Assembly (NCBI GenBank): GCA_963695445.1
Contig: CAVOGV010000007.1
Span: 1-64,000, forward strand
Direction: 5' to 3'
From: Thiohalocapsa sp963695445
Lineage (GTDB): Bacteria > Pseudomonadota > Gammaproteobacteria > Chromatiales > Chromatiaceae
DNA length: 64,000 bases
Both the position numbers and the translations under genes were made by a program. This document shows, piece after piece, positions 17,924 through 27,031 of the stretch. Below the pieces are notes generated by a model. It was not told the origin of the DNA. It ran no database searches and saw only the letters and a program-made list of their open reading frames with translations. Every line of letters starts with the position of its first letter. Positions within the stretch are counted from its first letter, which is position 1.

Positions 17924-18003
17924 TGTGGGAGCGGCTTGCAGCCGCGATCGGGCTGCGCAGAGATTCGTCGCTGCGGTCGTCGCGATTGCAAATCGCTCCC
18001 ACG
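17924..18003. repeat. REP-like palindromic element between ftsB and ispD
   Basis: Starts TGTGGGAGCGGCTTGCAGCC and ends GCGATTGCAAATCGCTCCCA, so about 20 bases at the two ends are imperfect inverted copies around a CG-rich middle. The GGGAGCGGCTT...GCCGCGA theme is that of REP elements common in Pseudomonas and Xanthomonas relatives. It is unlike the other intergenic repeats in this window. Confidence 0.7.
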
Positions 18004-18024
18004 CTTGAGGGAATCTGAATCGAC

Positions 18025-18747
18025 GTGAACGGACAATCGCACGGGGAAGTCCGCCACTGGGTGCTGATCCCCGCTGCCGGAGTCGGCAGGCGCTTCGGTG
18101 GGGCGGTGCCAAAGCAGTATCTGGAGCTGGCCGGCCGCATGGTCATCGACCATGCGCTGAGCTTGTTCCTTGACCATCCCGCGATCGACGGTTGTGTCGT
18201 CGCGCTGGGTGCCGATGATGACTACTGGCCGGACAGCGCATTCGCCGCGCACCCCCGAGTCCGTCGTGCCGCCGGCGGTCGCGAGCGCTGCCACTCCGTT
18301 GCCAATGCCCTCGAGCTGCTTGCGGCGGAGGCCACCGCCGACGACTGGGTGCTGGTGCATGATGCCGCGCGGCCTTGCCTGCATCCGGACGACCTGGACG
18401 CGCTGATCGCCGGTTTGCGCGACGAACCGGTGGGCGCGCTGCTGGCGGTGCCGGTGCACGATACCGTGAAGCAGTCCGCGGACGGTTTCCATGTGGACGG
18501 CACCGTTCCCCGCGCGTCGCTTTGGCGTGCCTTCACGCCACAGGCGTTTCGCATCGGCCTGCTGCGCCAAGCGCTGGCGGAGGCCGAGCGCAATCAGCAG
18601 GTCGTCACCGACGATGCCAGCGCCGTCGAACTGCTTGGCCTGAAGCCCCGTCTGATCGAGGGTCGGGCCGACAACATCAAGATCACCCGCCCCGAGGACC
18701 TGTCCCTGGCGCGGTTCCATTTGCAACAGCAGGGTCGATTATGTTGA
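18025..18747 (+). CDS. ispD: 2-C-methyl-D-erythritol 4-phosphate cytidylyltransferase
   Basis: 240 aa, GTG start. The nucleotide-binding signature IPAAGVGRRFGGAVPKQY is at residues 15-32, with VLVHDAARPC near 111 and VTDDASAVE near 194. It makes CDP-methylerythritol in the non-mevalonate isoprenoid pathway. It overlaps the next gene of the same pathway by seven bases. Confidence 0.95.
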   Translation: MNGQSHGEVRHWVLIPAAGVGRRFGGAVPKQYLELAGRMVIDHALSLFLDHPAIDGCVVALGADDDYWPDSAFAAHPRVRRAAGGRERCHSVANALELLAAEATADDWVLVHDAARPCLHPDDLDALIAGLRDEPVGALLAVPVHDTVKQSADGFHVDGTVPRASLWRAFTPQAFRIGLLRQALAEAERNQQVVTDDASAVELLGLKPRLIEGRADNIKITRPEDLSLARFHLQQQGRLC

Positions 18748-19211
18748 TCGGACAGGGCATCGATGCCCATCGCTTCGAAACCGGTCGCCGCCTAATGCTT
18801 GGCGGCGTCGAGGTTCCCCACGGACAGGGCCTCGCCGCCCACTCGGACGGTGACGTGGTGATCCATGCGCTGTGCGATGCGCTGCTGGGGGCAGCCGGGC
18901 TCGGCGATATCGGTCGCCACTTTCCGGATACCGACGCGGCCTATGCCGGCATCGACAGCCGTATCTTGTTGCGCCGAGTCATGCAGTCCCTGACCGAGCG
19001 CGGTCTGAGCGTGCATAACGTCGACCTCACCATCGCCGCCCAGGCACCGAAGCTCGCGCCGCATGTCGACGCCATGTGCGAGGTGCTGGCCGCTGACCTG
19101 AATTGCCCGCGTACGCGGGTCAACGTCAAGGCCACCACCACCGAGCGCATGGGCTTCACCGGCCGCGGCGAGGGCATCGCCGCGTTTGCGGTGGTGCTGC
19201 TCGCGGAATGA
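18741..19211 (+). CDS. ispF: 2-C-methyl-D-erythritol 2,4-cyclodiphosphate synthase
   Basis: 156 aa. Metal-binding GIDAHRF at the N-terminus, AHSDGDVVIHALCDALLGA near 34, and ATTTERMGFTGRGEGI at the end. It forms the cyclic diphosphate intermediate in the MEP pathway. Starts inside the ispD stop region and ends in an ATGA overlap with truD. Confidence 0.96.
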   Translation: MLIGQGIDAHRFETGRRLMLGGVEVPHGQGLAAHSDGDVVIHALCDALLGAAGLGDIGRHFPDTDAAYAGIDSRILLRRVMQSLTERGLSVHNVDLTIAAQAPKLAPHVDAMCEVLAADLNCPRTRVNVKATTTERMGFTGRGEGIAAFAVVLLAE

Positions 19212-20364
19212 ACGCGCCGGAGCACTCGCCCGCGCCGCCGTCACCCCCCCAATGGCGAGCATTTGCCGAGCTGCCGCGGGCGCATGGCGAGCCGTTGCTG
19301 TCGTGCCGGCTGCGGGCACGCGCGGAAGACTTTGTCGTCGACGAAGTGCTCGCTTTCGGTCCGGATGGCGATGGTGAGCACCTGCTCATGCGCGTGCGCA
19401 AGACCGACGCGAATACGGACTGGGCCGCCCGGCGCTTGGCGAGTGTCGCCGGCGTGCCGGCCAAGGCAGTCGGATTTGCTGGTCTCAAGGACCGGCATGC
19501 CGTCACCACGCAATGGTTCTCGGTCCATCTCGGGACACGTCCGGAACCCCGCTGGAACGCCTTGGTCGACGATGGTATCGAGGTGTTGGAGAGTCATCGG
19601 CACCGGCGTAAGTTGCGGCGTGGCGTGCTTGCCGGCAACCGATTCGAGCTTCGGCTGCGCGACGTGCAGGGTGACCTCGATGCCCTGGCGCGCCGCATCG
19701 ATGTGCTGGCCAGCCGCGGCGTGCCGAACTATTTTGGTCCGCAGCGTTTCGGCCGCGACCAGGGCAACCTGTACCGCGCCGACGAGCTGTTCCGCGCGCA
19801 AGCCCTCGGCGCTGGCGGCGCTGGTTCGGGCCGGCAGCGTCAGCGTGCCGGTCGGCATGTGATGGGGCTGTGGCTGTCGGCGGCCCGATCCCAATTGTTC
19901 AACGAGGTGCTCGCCTTGCGCGTCGAGCGCGGAGACTGGCGTGACGCGCTGCCCGGAGAGCGGTTGCAGTTGAGTGGCAGCCATTCCCACTTTCTGGCGG
20001 AAGCCGTCGATGCCGCCATTCGTGCGCGCGTCGAAAGCGGCGATGCCCAGCCCACCGGGCCGCTCTTCGGTGCTGGCGAGCCGCTGACCACGGCGGAGGT
20101 CGCGGCGCTTGAGGCCGGTGTCGCCGCGGCATTCCCGGGCTGGATCGACGGACTTGCGGCGGCTGGTCTGAAGCAGGAACGCCGGCCGTTGGCCCTGTTC
20201 CCCGAGGGCCTGGTCATGGAATCGTCGAGCCGACCCCTGAGCCAAGCGCGGACGCCGTCGCGGATAGCACCCCAGGCATGCCGCAGCTACTGCTGCGCTT
20301 CACGCTGCCCGCCGGCAGCTACGCCACGGCGTTGCTGCGGGAGTTGGCCGTCTGGACCGAATGA
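19208..20364 (+). CDS. truD: tRNA pseudouridine(13) synthase TruD (frameshift near C-terminus)
   Basis: Catalytic region GFAGLKDRHAVTTQWFSV near residue 90 (aspartate in KDRHAVTTQ) and the TRUD insert with NYFGPQRFGRDQGN. It isomerises U13 in tRNA-Glu. The ATG overlaps the ispF stop (ATGA). At about 20218 the frame shifts; the other frame gives IVEPTPEPSADAVADSTPG and the usual LPAGSYATALLREL ending to a stop at 20362-20364. Confidence 0.88.
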
Positions 20365-20380
20365 GGCGCCAGCTGCGCCT

Positions 20381-20586
20381 GGCGCGGCGATGCCTCAAAC
20401 CAACGAGTGTGCGGCACTGCGTTGCTCTGAGAGGGCCAAGCGCCGAGGACCAAGCAGGGCCGAGGGCCAAAGTGCCGGTGTGCAGCGGCATCGGGCAATT
20501 TCGGCCCCAGGCACTCGGCCCTTCGGCGCCGACGCGGGTTGTCGCAACAAAACTTGACTCGTCTGCAAACACTTGGTGCCCTCGAT
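20381..20586 (-). repeat. Dispersed intergenic repeat, copy 3 (full length, inverted)
   Basis: On the minus strand it begins TCGAGGGCACCAAGTG, continues TTTGCAGACGAGTCAAG and ends TTGGTTTGAGGCATCGCCGC. It starts 17 bp after the truD stop and accounts for most of the 360 bp gap to the MFS gene. The remaining 20587-20724 shows only the AGAGG ribosome binding site of that gene. Confidence 0.75.
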
Positions 20587-20724
20587 CAGCCTTGACTTGG
20601 CCGCTCGTCGCCGCGCCGCCGGCGTCTTGGGTCATCGCGTCGCCATGGGTTTGCGCTGAGCTGATACCATAGCGGTCGAGTCAAGTTTGTTCCTCGCTCC
20701 CGCTGTTAGAAGAGGTTTCTCGCC

Positions 20725-22116
20725 TTGTCCCGCACCAAAAAGAACCGGCCCGATCTGATCCCGCTGTCCGCGCTGGAACGGCGCTCCGCCGTTGGTCTGG
20801 CGATGATCTTCTCCATGCGTATGCTGGGTCTGTTCATGATCCTGCCGGTGTTTGCGCTGTATGCGCATGACCTGGCCGGCTCCACGCCGCTGCTGATCGG
20901 GCTCGCCATCGGTGCCTATGGCTTGACGCAGGCGCTGCTACAGATCCCGTTCGGTCTGTTATCGGACCGCATCGGGCGCAAGCCGGTGATTTACGCCGGC
21001 CTGATCATCTTCGCCGTCGGTAGCGTCGTGGCCGCCACGGCGGACTCCATCCAGGGCGTCATCATCGGCCGCGCGCTGCAGGGCAGCGGCGCCATCGCCG
21101 CGGCGGTGATCGCGCTGGCGGCGGACCTGACGCGGGAATCGGTGCGCACGCGCACCATGGCGGCCATCGGCATCAGTGTCGCCTTGTCCTTCGCCGCGGC
21201 GCTCGTGCTCGGCCCCCTGGTGGGCGAGCTGATCGGTGTGAACGGCATCTTCTGGCTCACCGCGGGCTTCGCGCTGCTGGGCATGCTGGTGTTGGCCTTG
21301 ATCGTGCCGACGCCGGAGCGCTCCAGCGTGCACCGCGATTCACAGCCGGTGTTGGGCCAGCTCTCGGGCGTGCTGGCGAACACGACGCTGTTGCGGCTCG
21401 ATCTCGGCATCTTTCTGTTGCATCTGACCATGGTGAGCCTGTTCGTGGTGCTGCCGCTGTCGCTGCAGAGCGCGGGGCTGCCGGCAGCTGGCCATTGGAA
21501 GATCTATCTGCCCGTGGTGTTGCTGGCCATCGTGTTGATGGTGCCCCTGATCATTGCCGCCGAGCGTGCCGGGCAGGTGCGCATGGTGCTCATCGGCGCT
21601 GCCGTCGCGCTGTCCGGTGCAATGTTCGGCTTCGCCTTCTTCGACGGCTCGCTGTGGCTGGCGGTGCTGCTGCTGACGGTGATGTTTACGGTCTTCAATC
21701 TGCTTGAGGCGGTGCTGCCCTCCTTGGTGTCGAAGGCCGCCGCCGCCGGCGACAAGGGCACCGCCATGGGCGTGTTCTCCAGCTCGCAGTTCTTCGGCGC
21801 GTTCCTTGGCGGTGTGCTTGGCGGCTTGGCGCACGAGCGCTTCGGGCCGGAGGCGGTCTACCTGCTGGCGGGTTGCTCCGCGTTGCTCTGGCTGGCGGTG
21901 GTGACGACGTTGCGGCCACCGGAGAACCTGAGCCGCCATGTCCTGTCGGTCGGGACCCTGCCCGTGGAGCAGGAGCCGACGCTGCGGGCGCAGTTGCTTG
22001 CCATTCCCGGCGTCGAGGAGGCGGTGATCGCCATCGATGAAGGGGTCGCGTATCTGAAGGTGGACAACGGGCGGCTGGATTGGGCAAGATTGCGGGCAGC
22101 GGTTGGCGGCACTTGA
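20725..22116 (+). CDS. yajR: YajR-like MFS transporter
   Basis: 463 aa from TTG 20725 with AGAGG ahead. Twelve membrane segments are followed by a C-terminal soluble domain of about 65 residues (LPVEQEPTLRAQLLAIPGVEEAVIAIDEGVAYLKVD), the ferredoxin-like tail typical of YajR. MFS motif A is GLLSDRIGRKP near residue 76. Drug or metabolite efflux is the family role; substrate unknown. Its position just before ssb is common in gammaproteobacteria. Confidence 0.82.
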   Translation: MSRTKKNRPDLIPLSALERRSAVGLAMIFSMRMLGLFMILPVFALYAHDLAGSTPLLIGLAIGAYGLTQALLQIPFGLLSDRIGRKPVIYAGLIIFAVGSVVAATADSIQGVIIGRALQGSGAIAAAVIALAADLTRESVRTRTMAAIGISVALSFAAALVLGPLVGELIGVNGIFWLTAGFALLGMLVLALIVPTPERSSVHRDSQPVLGQLSGVLANTTLLRLDLGIFLLHLTMVSLFVVLPLSLQSAGLPAAGHWKIYLPVVLLAIVLMVPLIIAAERAGQVRMVLIGAAVALSGAMFGFAFFDGSLWLAVLLLTVMFTVFNLLEAVLPSLVSKAAAAGDKGTAMGVFSSSQFFGAFLGGVLGGLAHERFGPEAVYLLAGCSALLWLAVVTTLRPPENLSRHVLSVGTLPVEQEPTLRAQLLAIPGVEEAVIAIDEGVAYLKVDNGRLDWARLRAAVGGT

Positions 22117-22259
22117 TTGAGCTCGAGGGATTGGGCGCAGGAATCGAGCGAGGTTCCGCGTGTGCCCGGATTCTGGCTCGGTTGCCGGCCCGGATCGATC
22201 AGGAACGATTCGGAATCAGACGATGGCATACCGCGTCGAAGGCGCGGCGGGAGCAGAAC

Positions 22260-22790
22260 ATGTCCTCCAGGGGCGTCAATAAAGTCATTTTGATCGGTAA
22301 CGTCGGCAACGATCCTGATATCCGCTATTTCCCCAGCGGAGACGCGGTCGTCAACCTAAGCCTGGCGACCAGCGAATCGTGGAAGGATCGCAACACCGGC
22401 GAGCCGCAGGAACGTACCGAGTGGCATCGGGTGGTGATCCGCGGGAAGCTTGCAGAGGTCGTGAAGCAATACGTCCATAAGGGCTCCAAGCTTTATCTGG
22501 AGGGCTCGTTACGGACGCGCAAGTGGCAAGGTCAGGACGGTCAGGATCGCTACACCACCGAGATCGTTGTCGGCGGCTTGGGCAGCACCATGCAGATGCT
22601 CGACAGTCGCGGGCAGGGTGGTGGCCAAGGGCCAAGCTACGGCACCAACCAGCAGGGCGGTTCAGGAGGTGCCGGTAACACGTTCGGTCACGACACGGGC
22701 GGACCTGGGTCAGATGCCGGCGGCTCCGGAGGTGATCCGGCAGGCGGCCCGCCGGACCTAGGCGGTTTCGACGATGACATCCCGTTCTAG
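22260..22790 (+). CDS. ssb: Single-stranded DNA-binding protein
   Basis: 176 aa, ATG with GGGAG eight bases upstream. OB-fold domain over residues 5-110 (VNKVILIGNVGNDPDIRYFP, NLSLATSESWKD), a Gly/Gln-rich linker and the conserved acidic tip DDDIPF, which binds replication and repair partners. Confidence 0.96.
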   Translation: MSSRGVNKVILIGNVGNDPDIRYFPSGDAVVNLSLATSESWKDRNTGEPQERTEWHRVVIRGKLAEVVKQYVHKGSKLYLEGSLRTRKWQGQDGQDRYTTEIVVGGLGSTMQMLDSRGQGGGQGPSYGTNQQGGSGGAGNTFGHDTGGPGSDAGGSGGDPAGGPPDLGGFDDDIPF

Positions 22791-22793
22791 ATT

Positions 22794-23000
22794 CCTTGAG
22801 GGCACCAAAAGCTTGCAGGTGCGTCACGCTTTATTGCGACGACGCGCTCGCCTTTGGGAGTGCCAAACACCAAGTGCCGACAGACCACAACGGTGCTTTA
22901 CTGCAGCCCTCGGCCCTACTCGCTCGCCGCACTGGAAGCCACCCGCGGGTTGGGCTCCGCGGCCTCGTGTTGTCGCCGGCCCGAGGCATCGCCGCGCTAG
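22794..23000 (+). repeat. Dispersed intergenic repeat, copy 4 (full length)
   Basis: Starts three bases after the ssb stop with CCTTGAGGGCACCAAAAGC and TTGCAGGTGCGTCACG, ends CCGAGGCATCGCCGCGCTAG. Orientation as copy 2. The remainder to rmlD (23001-23098) holds only a GGAG ribosome binding site. Confidence 0.75.
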
Positions 23001-23098
23001 TATGAGCGACACGTCCTATCGGTCCTGACGATCATCGCATCGGGACCAAACGCCGGTCCTTCGGTACTGGCCGTCCTTGCGCCTTGGAGCATCCTCCC

Positions 23099-24002
23099 AT
23101 GTCTGACCTTACCCGCATCCTGCTCATCGGTTCCGACGGCCAGGTCGGCTGGGAGTTGCGCCGCACCCTCGCACCGGTGGGCCAGGTGATCTCCGCTTCC
23201 GTGAGCGGGGAAGGGGGCCCGGCCATCGATCTGGTCAGCGCCGCATCGGTGCGCAAGGTGTTCGACGACACCCGCCCTGATGCGATCGTCAACGCCGCCG
23301 CCTATACCGCCGTCGATCGGGCTGAGACCGATCGCGAGTTGGCCAAGGCCATCAATGCCGATGCGCTCGCGCTGACTCGGCGAGCTTGCGGCGGACGCCG
23401 GGATCCCGGTCGTGCATTACTCCACCGACTTTGTCTTTTCCGGCAAGACCGAGCGCCCCTATCGCGAGGATGACGCGCCAGATCCGCAGAGCGTCTACGG
23501 CGAGACCAAGCTCGCTGGTGAGCGGGCGCTGCTCGACTCCGGCGCCGATGCGCTGGTATTGCGCACCGCCTGGGTCTATGGCGTACGCGGCAGCAACTTT
23601 CTGCTCACCATGCGCAACCTGTTCCACGAACGCGCCGAGCTGCGGGTGGTGGACGATCAGATCGGCACGCCGACCTGGAGTCGGATGCTCGCGGAGGTGA
23701 CCGCGCAGATCCTGCATCGCGTCTTCGTCGGCGATTTGCAGATGGAGCAGATCCGTGGTCTCTATCACGTGACCAGTGCCGGCGCGACTTCGTGGTACGG
23801 CTTTGCGCAGGCTATCCGTGGCGCATCCGGCAGTGATTGCGAATTGGTGCCGATTCCGACCAGCGAGTATCCGGCACCCGCGCGCCGACCGGCCTATTCT
23901 GTGCTCGATACCAGCAAATTCCGCGAGACCTTCGGCTTGGTGTTACCGGATTGGCGTCAATCCCTCGAACTGTGTCTGGCGGACTTGCCGCCACGCGACT
24001 AA
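23099..24002 (+). CDS. rmlD: dTDP-4-dehydrorhamnose reductase (one frameshift)
   Basis: Short-chain dehydrogenase fold: GSDGQVGWEL at the N-terminus for NADPH, IVNAAAYTAVDRAE near 62, HYSTDFVFSG, and the catalytic SVYGETKLAGE (Y-x3-K). It completes dTDP-rhamnose synthesis for surface polysaccharide. An extra base at about 23381 breaks the frame; without it the sequence reads ALTRELAADAGIPVVHYSTD. No rmlA, rmlB or rmlC is adjacent. Confidence 0.85.
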
Positions 24003-24090
24003 TCCGTCCGATCTCGCCTGCGCATGTCGAAAGCAGGTTAATGCCTTCCGGTCTTTTCTCGGCGACTGAGACGACCGCAACACAGGACCG

Positions 24091-24206
24091 AGCGCGGCGA
24101 TACCTCAGGCGGACGAGCGTACGGCGCTGTGTTGTTGCATTCGAACTCCTGCGCAGACTGGCGATAGGACACCTTTCGATCGTCCATCTGAGGCATCGCC
24201 GCGCTA
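24091..24206. repeat. Dispersed intergenic repeat, copy 5 (two right ends in inverted order)
   Basis: Flanked by AGCGCGGCGATACCTCAG (24091-24108) and CTGAGGCATCGCCGCGCT (24188-24205), inverted copies differing at one base. Each matches the right end of copies 2-4; the left-end motif is absent. This unit fills the middle of the 369 bp gap between rmlD and pckG; the rest of the gap shows only an AGGAG ribosome binding site before pckG. Confidence 0.65.
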
Positions 24207-24371
24207 ATCTTGGTGCGATTTTTGCAGCCATCCGAACAACCCTCTTTGCATCGTCGCGTCGTGTCAGGCGCAGCCCGCGTGATGCGGCCCCTGTGTTCGG
24301 CGACGTCTGGCATGTCGCCTTCGCTCATTCCTTGTAATGCGGTTTCCCAAGCGAATTTCAGGAGTTCGACC

Positions 24372-26236
24372 ATGACGACGAAACATGACGGCGCCCATCG
24401 CACGAGCAACAAGAAGCTCCTTGGGTGGGTCGACGCGATGGCCAAGCTCTGCACGCCCGATCGCATCTACTGGTGCGACGGTTCGCAGCAAGAGTATGAC
24501 CGCCTGTGCGACGAGATGGTGCAGAGCGGCACCTTTATCCGCCTGAACCCGGAGAAGCGCCCGAACAGCTATCTCGCGCGCTCGCATCCCAGCGATGTCG
24601 CTCGGGTCGAGGACCGCACCTTCATCTGCTCGGAGCGCGAGGAGGACGCGGGTCCCACCAACAACTGGATGCATCCGAACGAGATGCGCGAACACCTCAG
24701 GGAGCGTTTCACCGGTTGCATGCGCGGCCGGACCATGTACGTCATTCCCTTCAGCATGGGGCCGCTGGGTTCGCACATCGCCCATATCGGCGTCGAGATC
24801 ACCGACTCGCCCTATGTGGTCGTGAACCAACGGATCATGACCCGCATGGGCCAGCAGGTGCTGGAGGTACTCGGTGAGCGCGGTGAGTTCGTGCCCTGCA
24901 TGCACAGTGTTGGTGCGCCCCTGGCCCCTGGGGAACTGGATGTGCCCTGGCCTTGTGCCACAAATGTCGACGACAAGTACATCAGCCATTTTCCGGAGAC
25001 ACGCGAGATCTGGTCCTTCGGCAGCGGCTACGGTGGCAACGCGCTCCTGGGCAAGAAGTGCTTTGCCCTGCGCATCGCCTCGGTCATGGCTCGTGACGAG
25101 GGCTGGCTGGCCGAACACATGTTGATCCTCGGCGTCGAGTCGCCGGCGGGCAAGAAGCACTATGTGGCGGCAGCCTTCCCGAGTGCCTGCGGCAAGACCA
25201 ACTTTGCCATGCTCATTCCTCCCAAGGGCTTCGAGGGTTGGAAGGTCACCACCGTCGGCGACGACATTGCCTGGATCAAGCCCAACGCCGAGGATGGCAA
25301 GTTCTACGCCATCAATCCCGAGTACGGCTTCTTCGGCGTCGCCCCGGGTACCAACGACGCAGTCCAACCCGAACGCCCTGGCCTCCTGCGAACGCAAACG
25401 CCATCTTTACCAACACGGCGCTGACCGACGACGGTGATGTCTGGTGGGAGGGGCTGACGGACGAGCCCCCGGAGCATGCCATCGACTGGTGCGGCAACGA
25501 CTGGACCCCTGGCTGCGGCCATCCGGCGGCGCACCCCAACGCGCGCTTCACGGCGCCGGCCAGCCAGTGTCCATCGGTGGACCCGGAATGGGAGAATCCC
25601 AAGGGCGTGCCCATCACGGCGCTGTTGTTTGGCGGTCGCGTCAGCAAGAACTTCCCGCTCGCGTTTCAGAGCTACAATTGGGAACACGGCGTCTACATGG
25701 CCGCCACCATGGGCTCCGAGGCCACCGCCGCCGCCATCGGCCAGGCCTCGGTGCGGCGCGACCCGATGGCGATGCTGCCGTTCTGCGGCTACAACATGGC
25801 CGATTACTGGAAGCACTGGCTGCGCATCGGTCGGCACTATGTCGCCACGCCGCCGCGCATCTTCCGGGTCAACTGGTTCCGCAAGGACGAGCACGGGCGC
25901 TTCATCTGGCCCGGCTTTGGCGAGAACATGCGCGTGCTGAAGTGGGTCATCGACCGTTGCGAAGGCCGCGCGTCGGCCATTGAGAGTCCGCTCGGCTGGC
26001 TCCCGGCCTGGGACGACCTGACGTGGGAGGGCCTCGCGTTCAAACCGGCTGATTTTTTCGCCATTATGAACATCGACCAAGAGGTGGCACGCCAAGAGAC
26101 CGTGGACCAGGAGGAGCTGTTCACGCGCTTTGGGGATCATCTGCCCCGCGAAATGGAACTGGAGCGCGAGTTGCAGCTGGCCCGGCTCTATCACTCGCCG
26201 AAGGTCTGGGATTTGTCTCGAGCGGTCGGGCACTAA
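24372..26236 (+). CDS. pckG: Phosphoenolpyruvate carboxykinase, GTP-dependent (two frameshifts)
   Basis: ATG with AGGAG nine bases upstream. The kinase loop FPSACGKTNFAM with the reactive cysteine is near residue 275; substrate-binding regions RTMYVIPFSMGPLGS and NWFRKDEHGRFIWPGFGENMRVL are clear. It interconverts oxaloacetate and phosphoenolpyruvate with GTP, in gluconeogenesis or anaplerosis. Two extra bases, near 25361 and in the AAA at about 25397, break the frame around SNPNALASCERNAIFTNTAL; the rest is intact to 26236. Bacteria more often use the ATP enzyme, so the GTP form is worth noting but not rare. Confidence 0.9.
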
Positions 26237-26264
26237 TCGGTAGCCTCGCGGATCTGTGCCAGCT

Positions 26265-26306
26265 GCCTTCTTCGGCCCTCTATTCAATCGGAGGCATCGC
26301 CGCGTT
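26265..26306 (+). repeat. Right-end fragment of the dispersed intergenic repeat
   Basis: Carries GGAGGCATCGCCGCGTTA at 26290-26307, matching the right end of copies 2-5, without the left end. It lies between pckG and the next gene. Confidence 0.5.
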
Positions 26307-26324
26307 ACGCGGAGTCGTGCGCTA

Positions 26325-26957
26325 ATGCACACGCGAGCTGCTGTCGAAGGCTTCGATACCTGCCGGCCAGGCGTAGGCCGGTGGCCAACGCCTTGTCGGG
26401 CCGGACTCGGACCCTGGTGCTGCTCCATTCTGATGTGGCTGTTGACGGGGCTCGGCAGTCAGGTGCTGGCACCGGTGCTGGCGCCGGCGCATGTACAGAC
26501 TGCCGCGCCAGCCCCAGCCCCAGCCCCAGCCGGTGCTGATGTCCCGAAAGCGTCGGCCCCGATCACCGAGGCCGACGCACGCCGCATCAGCGACGCCGTG
26601 ACCCAGGCGTATAGTCTGGAGCATGAGTATTGGCGCAATCCTGCCCGTTTCGGCGACTGGGAGAGTCTGTATGCCCACTACCGGCGAGGCTTCAGCGCTA
26701 GCATTGCCGGGGAGATGACCGACTTTACGTTGGGCAACGCCGGTGACTTGGCCACTTGGATACCAAGCGACGTCCATGTGGTCCACTACGACGGCGACGT
26801 TGCGCTGGCCTGGTTTCGAACACCGCAGGATTTTATCGAGGGCGCGTGGAGCTTTCAGCCCTATATGGTTGTTCGCCTGCGTCGCGAATCGAGCACCGAC
26901 GGGGAACGCTGGATTGTCGATTGGGCCACCGATAGCGCCACGCAACCGGCACCCTAG
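26325..26957 (+). CDS. Hypothetical secreted or membrane-anchored protein
   Basis: 210 aa from ATG 26325 (GCGGAG eleven bases upstream). An N-terminal hydrophobic segment (CCSILMWLLTGLGSQVLAP) is followed by an Ala-Pro repeat tract (about residues 60-72, from a CCCCAG DNA repeat) and a globular domain with HEYWRNPARFGDWESLYAHYRRGF, DFTLGNAGDLATWIPSDVHVV and ALAWFRTPQDFI. The fold may be NTF2/DUF4440-like (a small pocket domain ending in RWIVDWATDS), but I do not recognise a family with confidence. Flanked by half-copies of the intergenic repeat. Confidence 0.6.
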   Translation: MHTRAAVEGFDTCRPGVGRWPTPCRAGLGPWCCSILMWLLTGLGSQVLAPVLAPAHVQTAAPAPAPAPAGADVPKASAPITEADARRISDAVTQAYSLEHEYWRNPARFGDWESLYAHYRRGFSASIAGEMTDFTLGNAGDLATWIPSDVHVVHYDGDVALAWFRTPQDFIEGAWSFQPYMVVRLRRESSTDGERWIVDWATDSATQPAP

Positions 26958-26959
26958 CA

Positions 26960-27028
26960 TCCGCGAGAACACCCAATGCTCGCAGACGCGTCAAGGTCTG
27001 CGGCGACGACGCGCTTGCCGTCCGAAGG
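26960..27028 (+). repeat. Left-end fragment of the dispersed intergenic repeat
   Basis: Three bases after the preceding stop: GAGAACACCCAATGC, TCGCAGACGCGTCAAGG and CTTGCCGTCCGAAGG line up base for base with the left part of copy 2; the right end is missing because the DUF3124 gene follows. Confidence 0.6.
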
Positions 27029-27031
27029 TCC

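Noticed and set aside
26500..26545. Microsatellite-driven phase variation in the hypothetical gene
   Set aside because: The CCCCAG repeat unit is six bases long, so changes in copy number would keep the frame.
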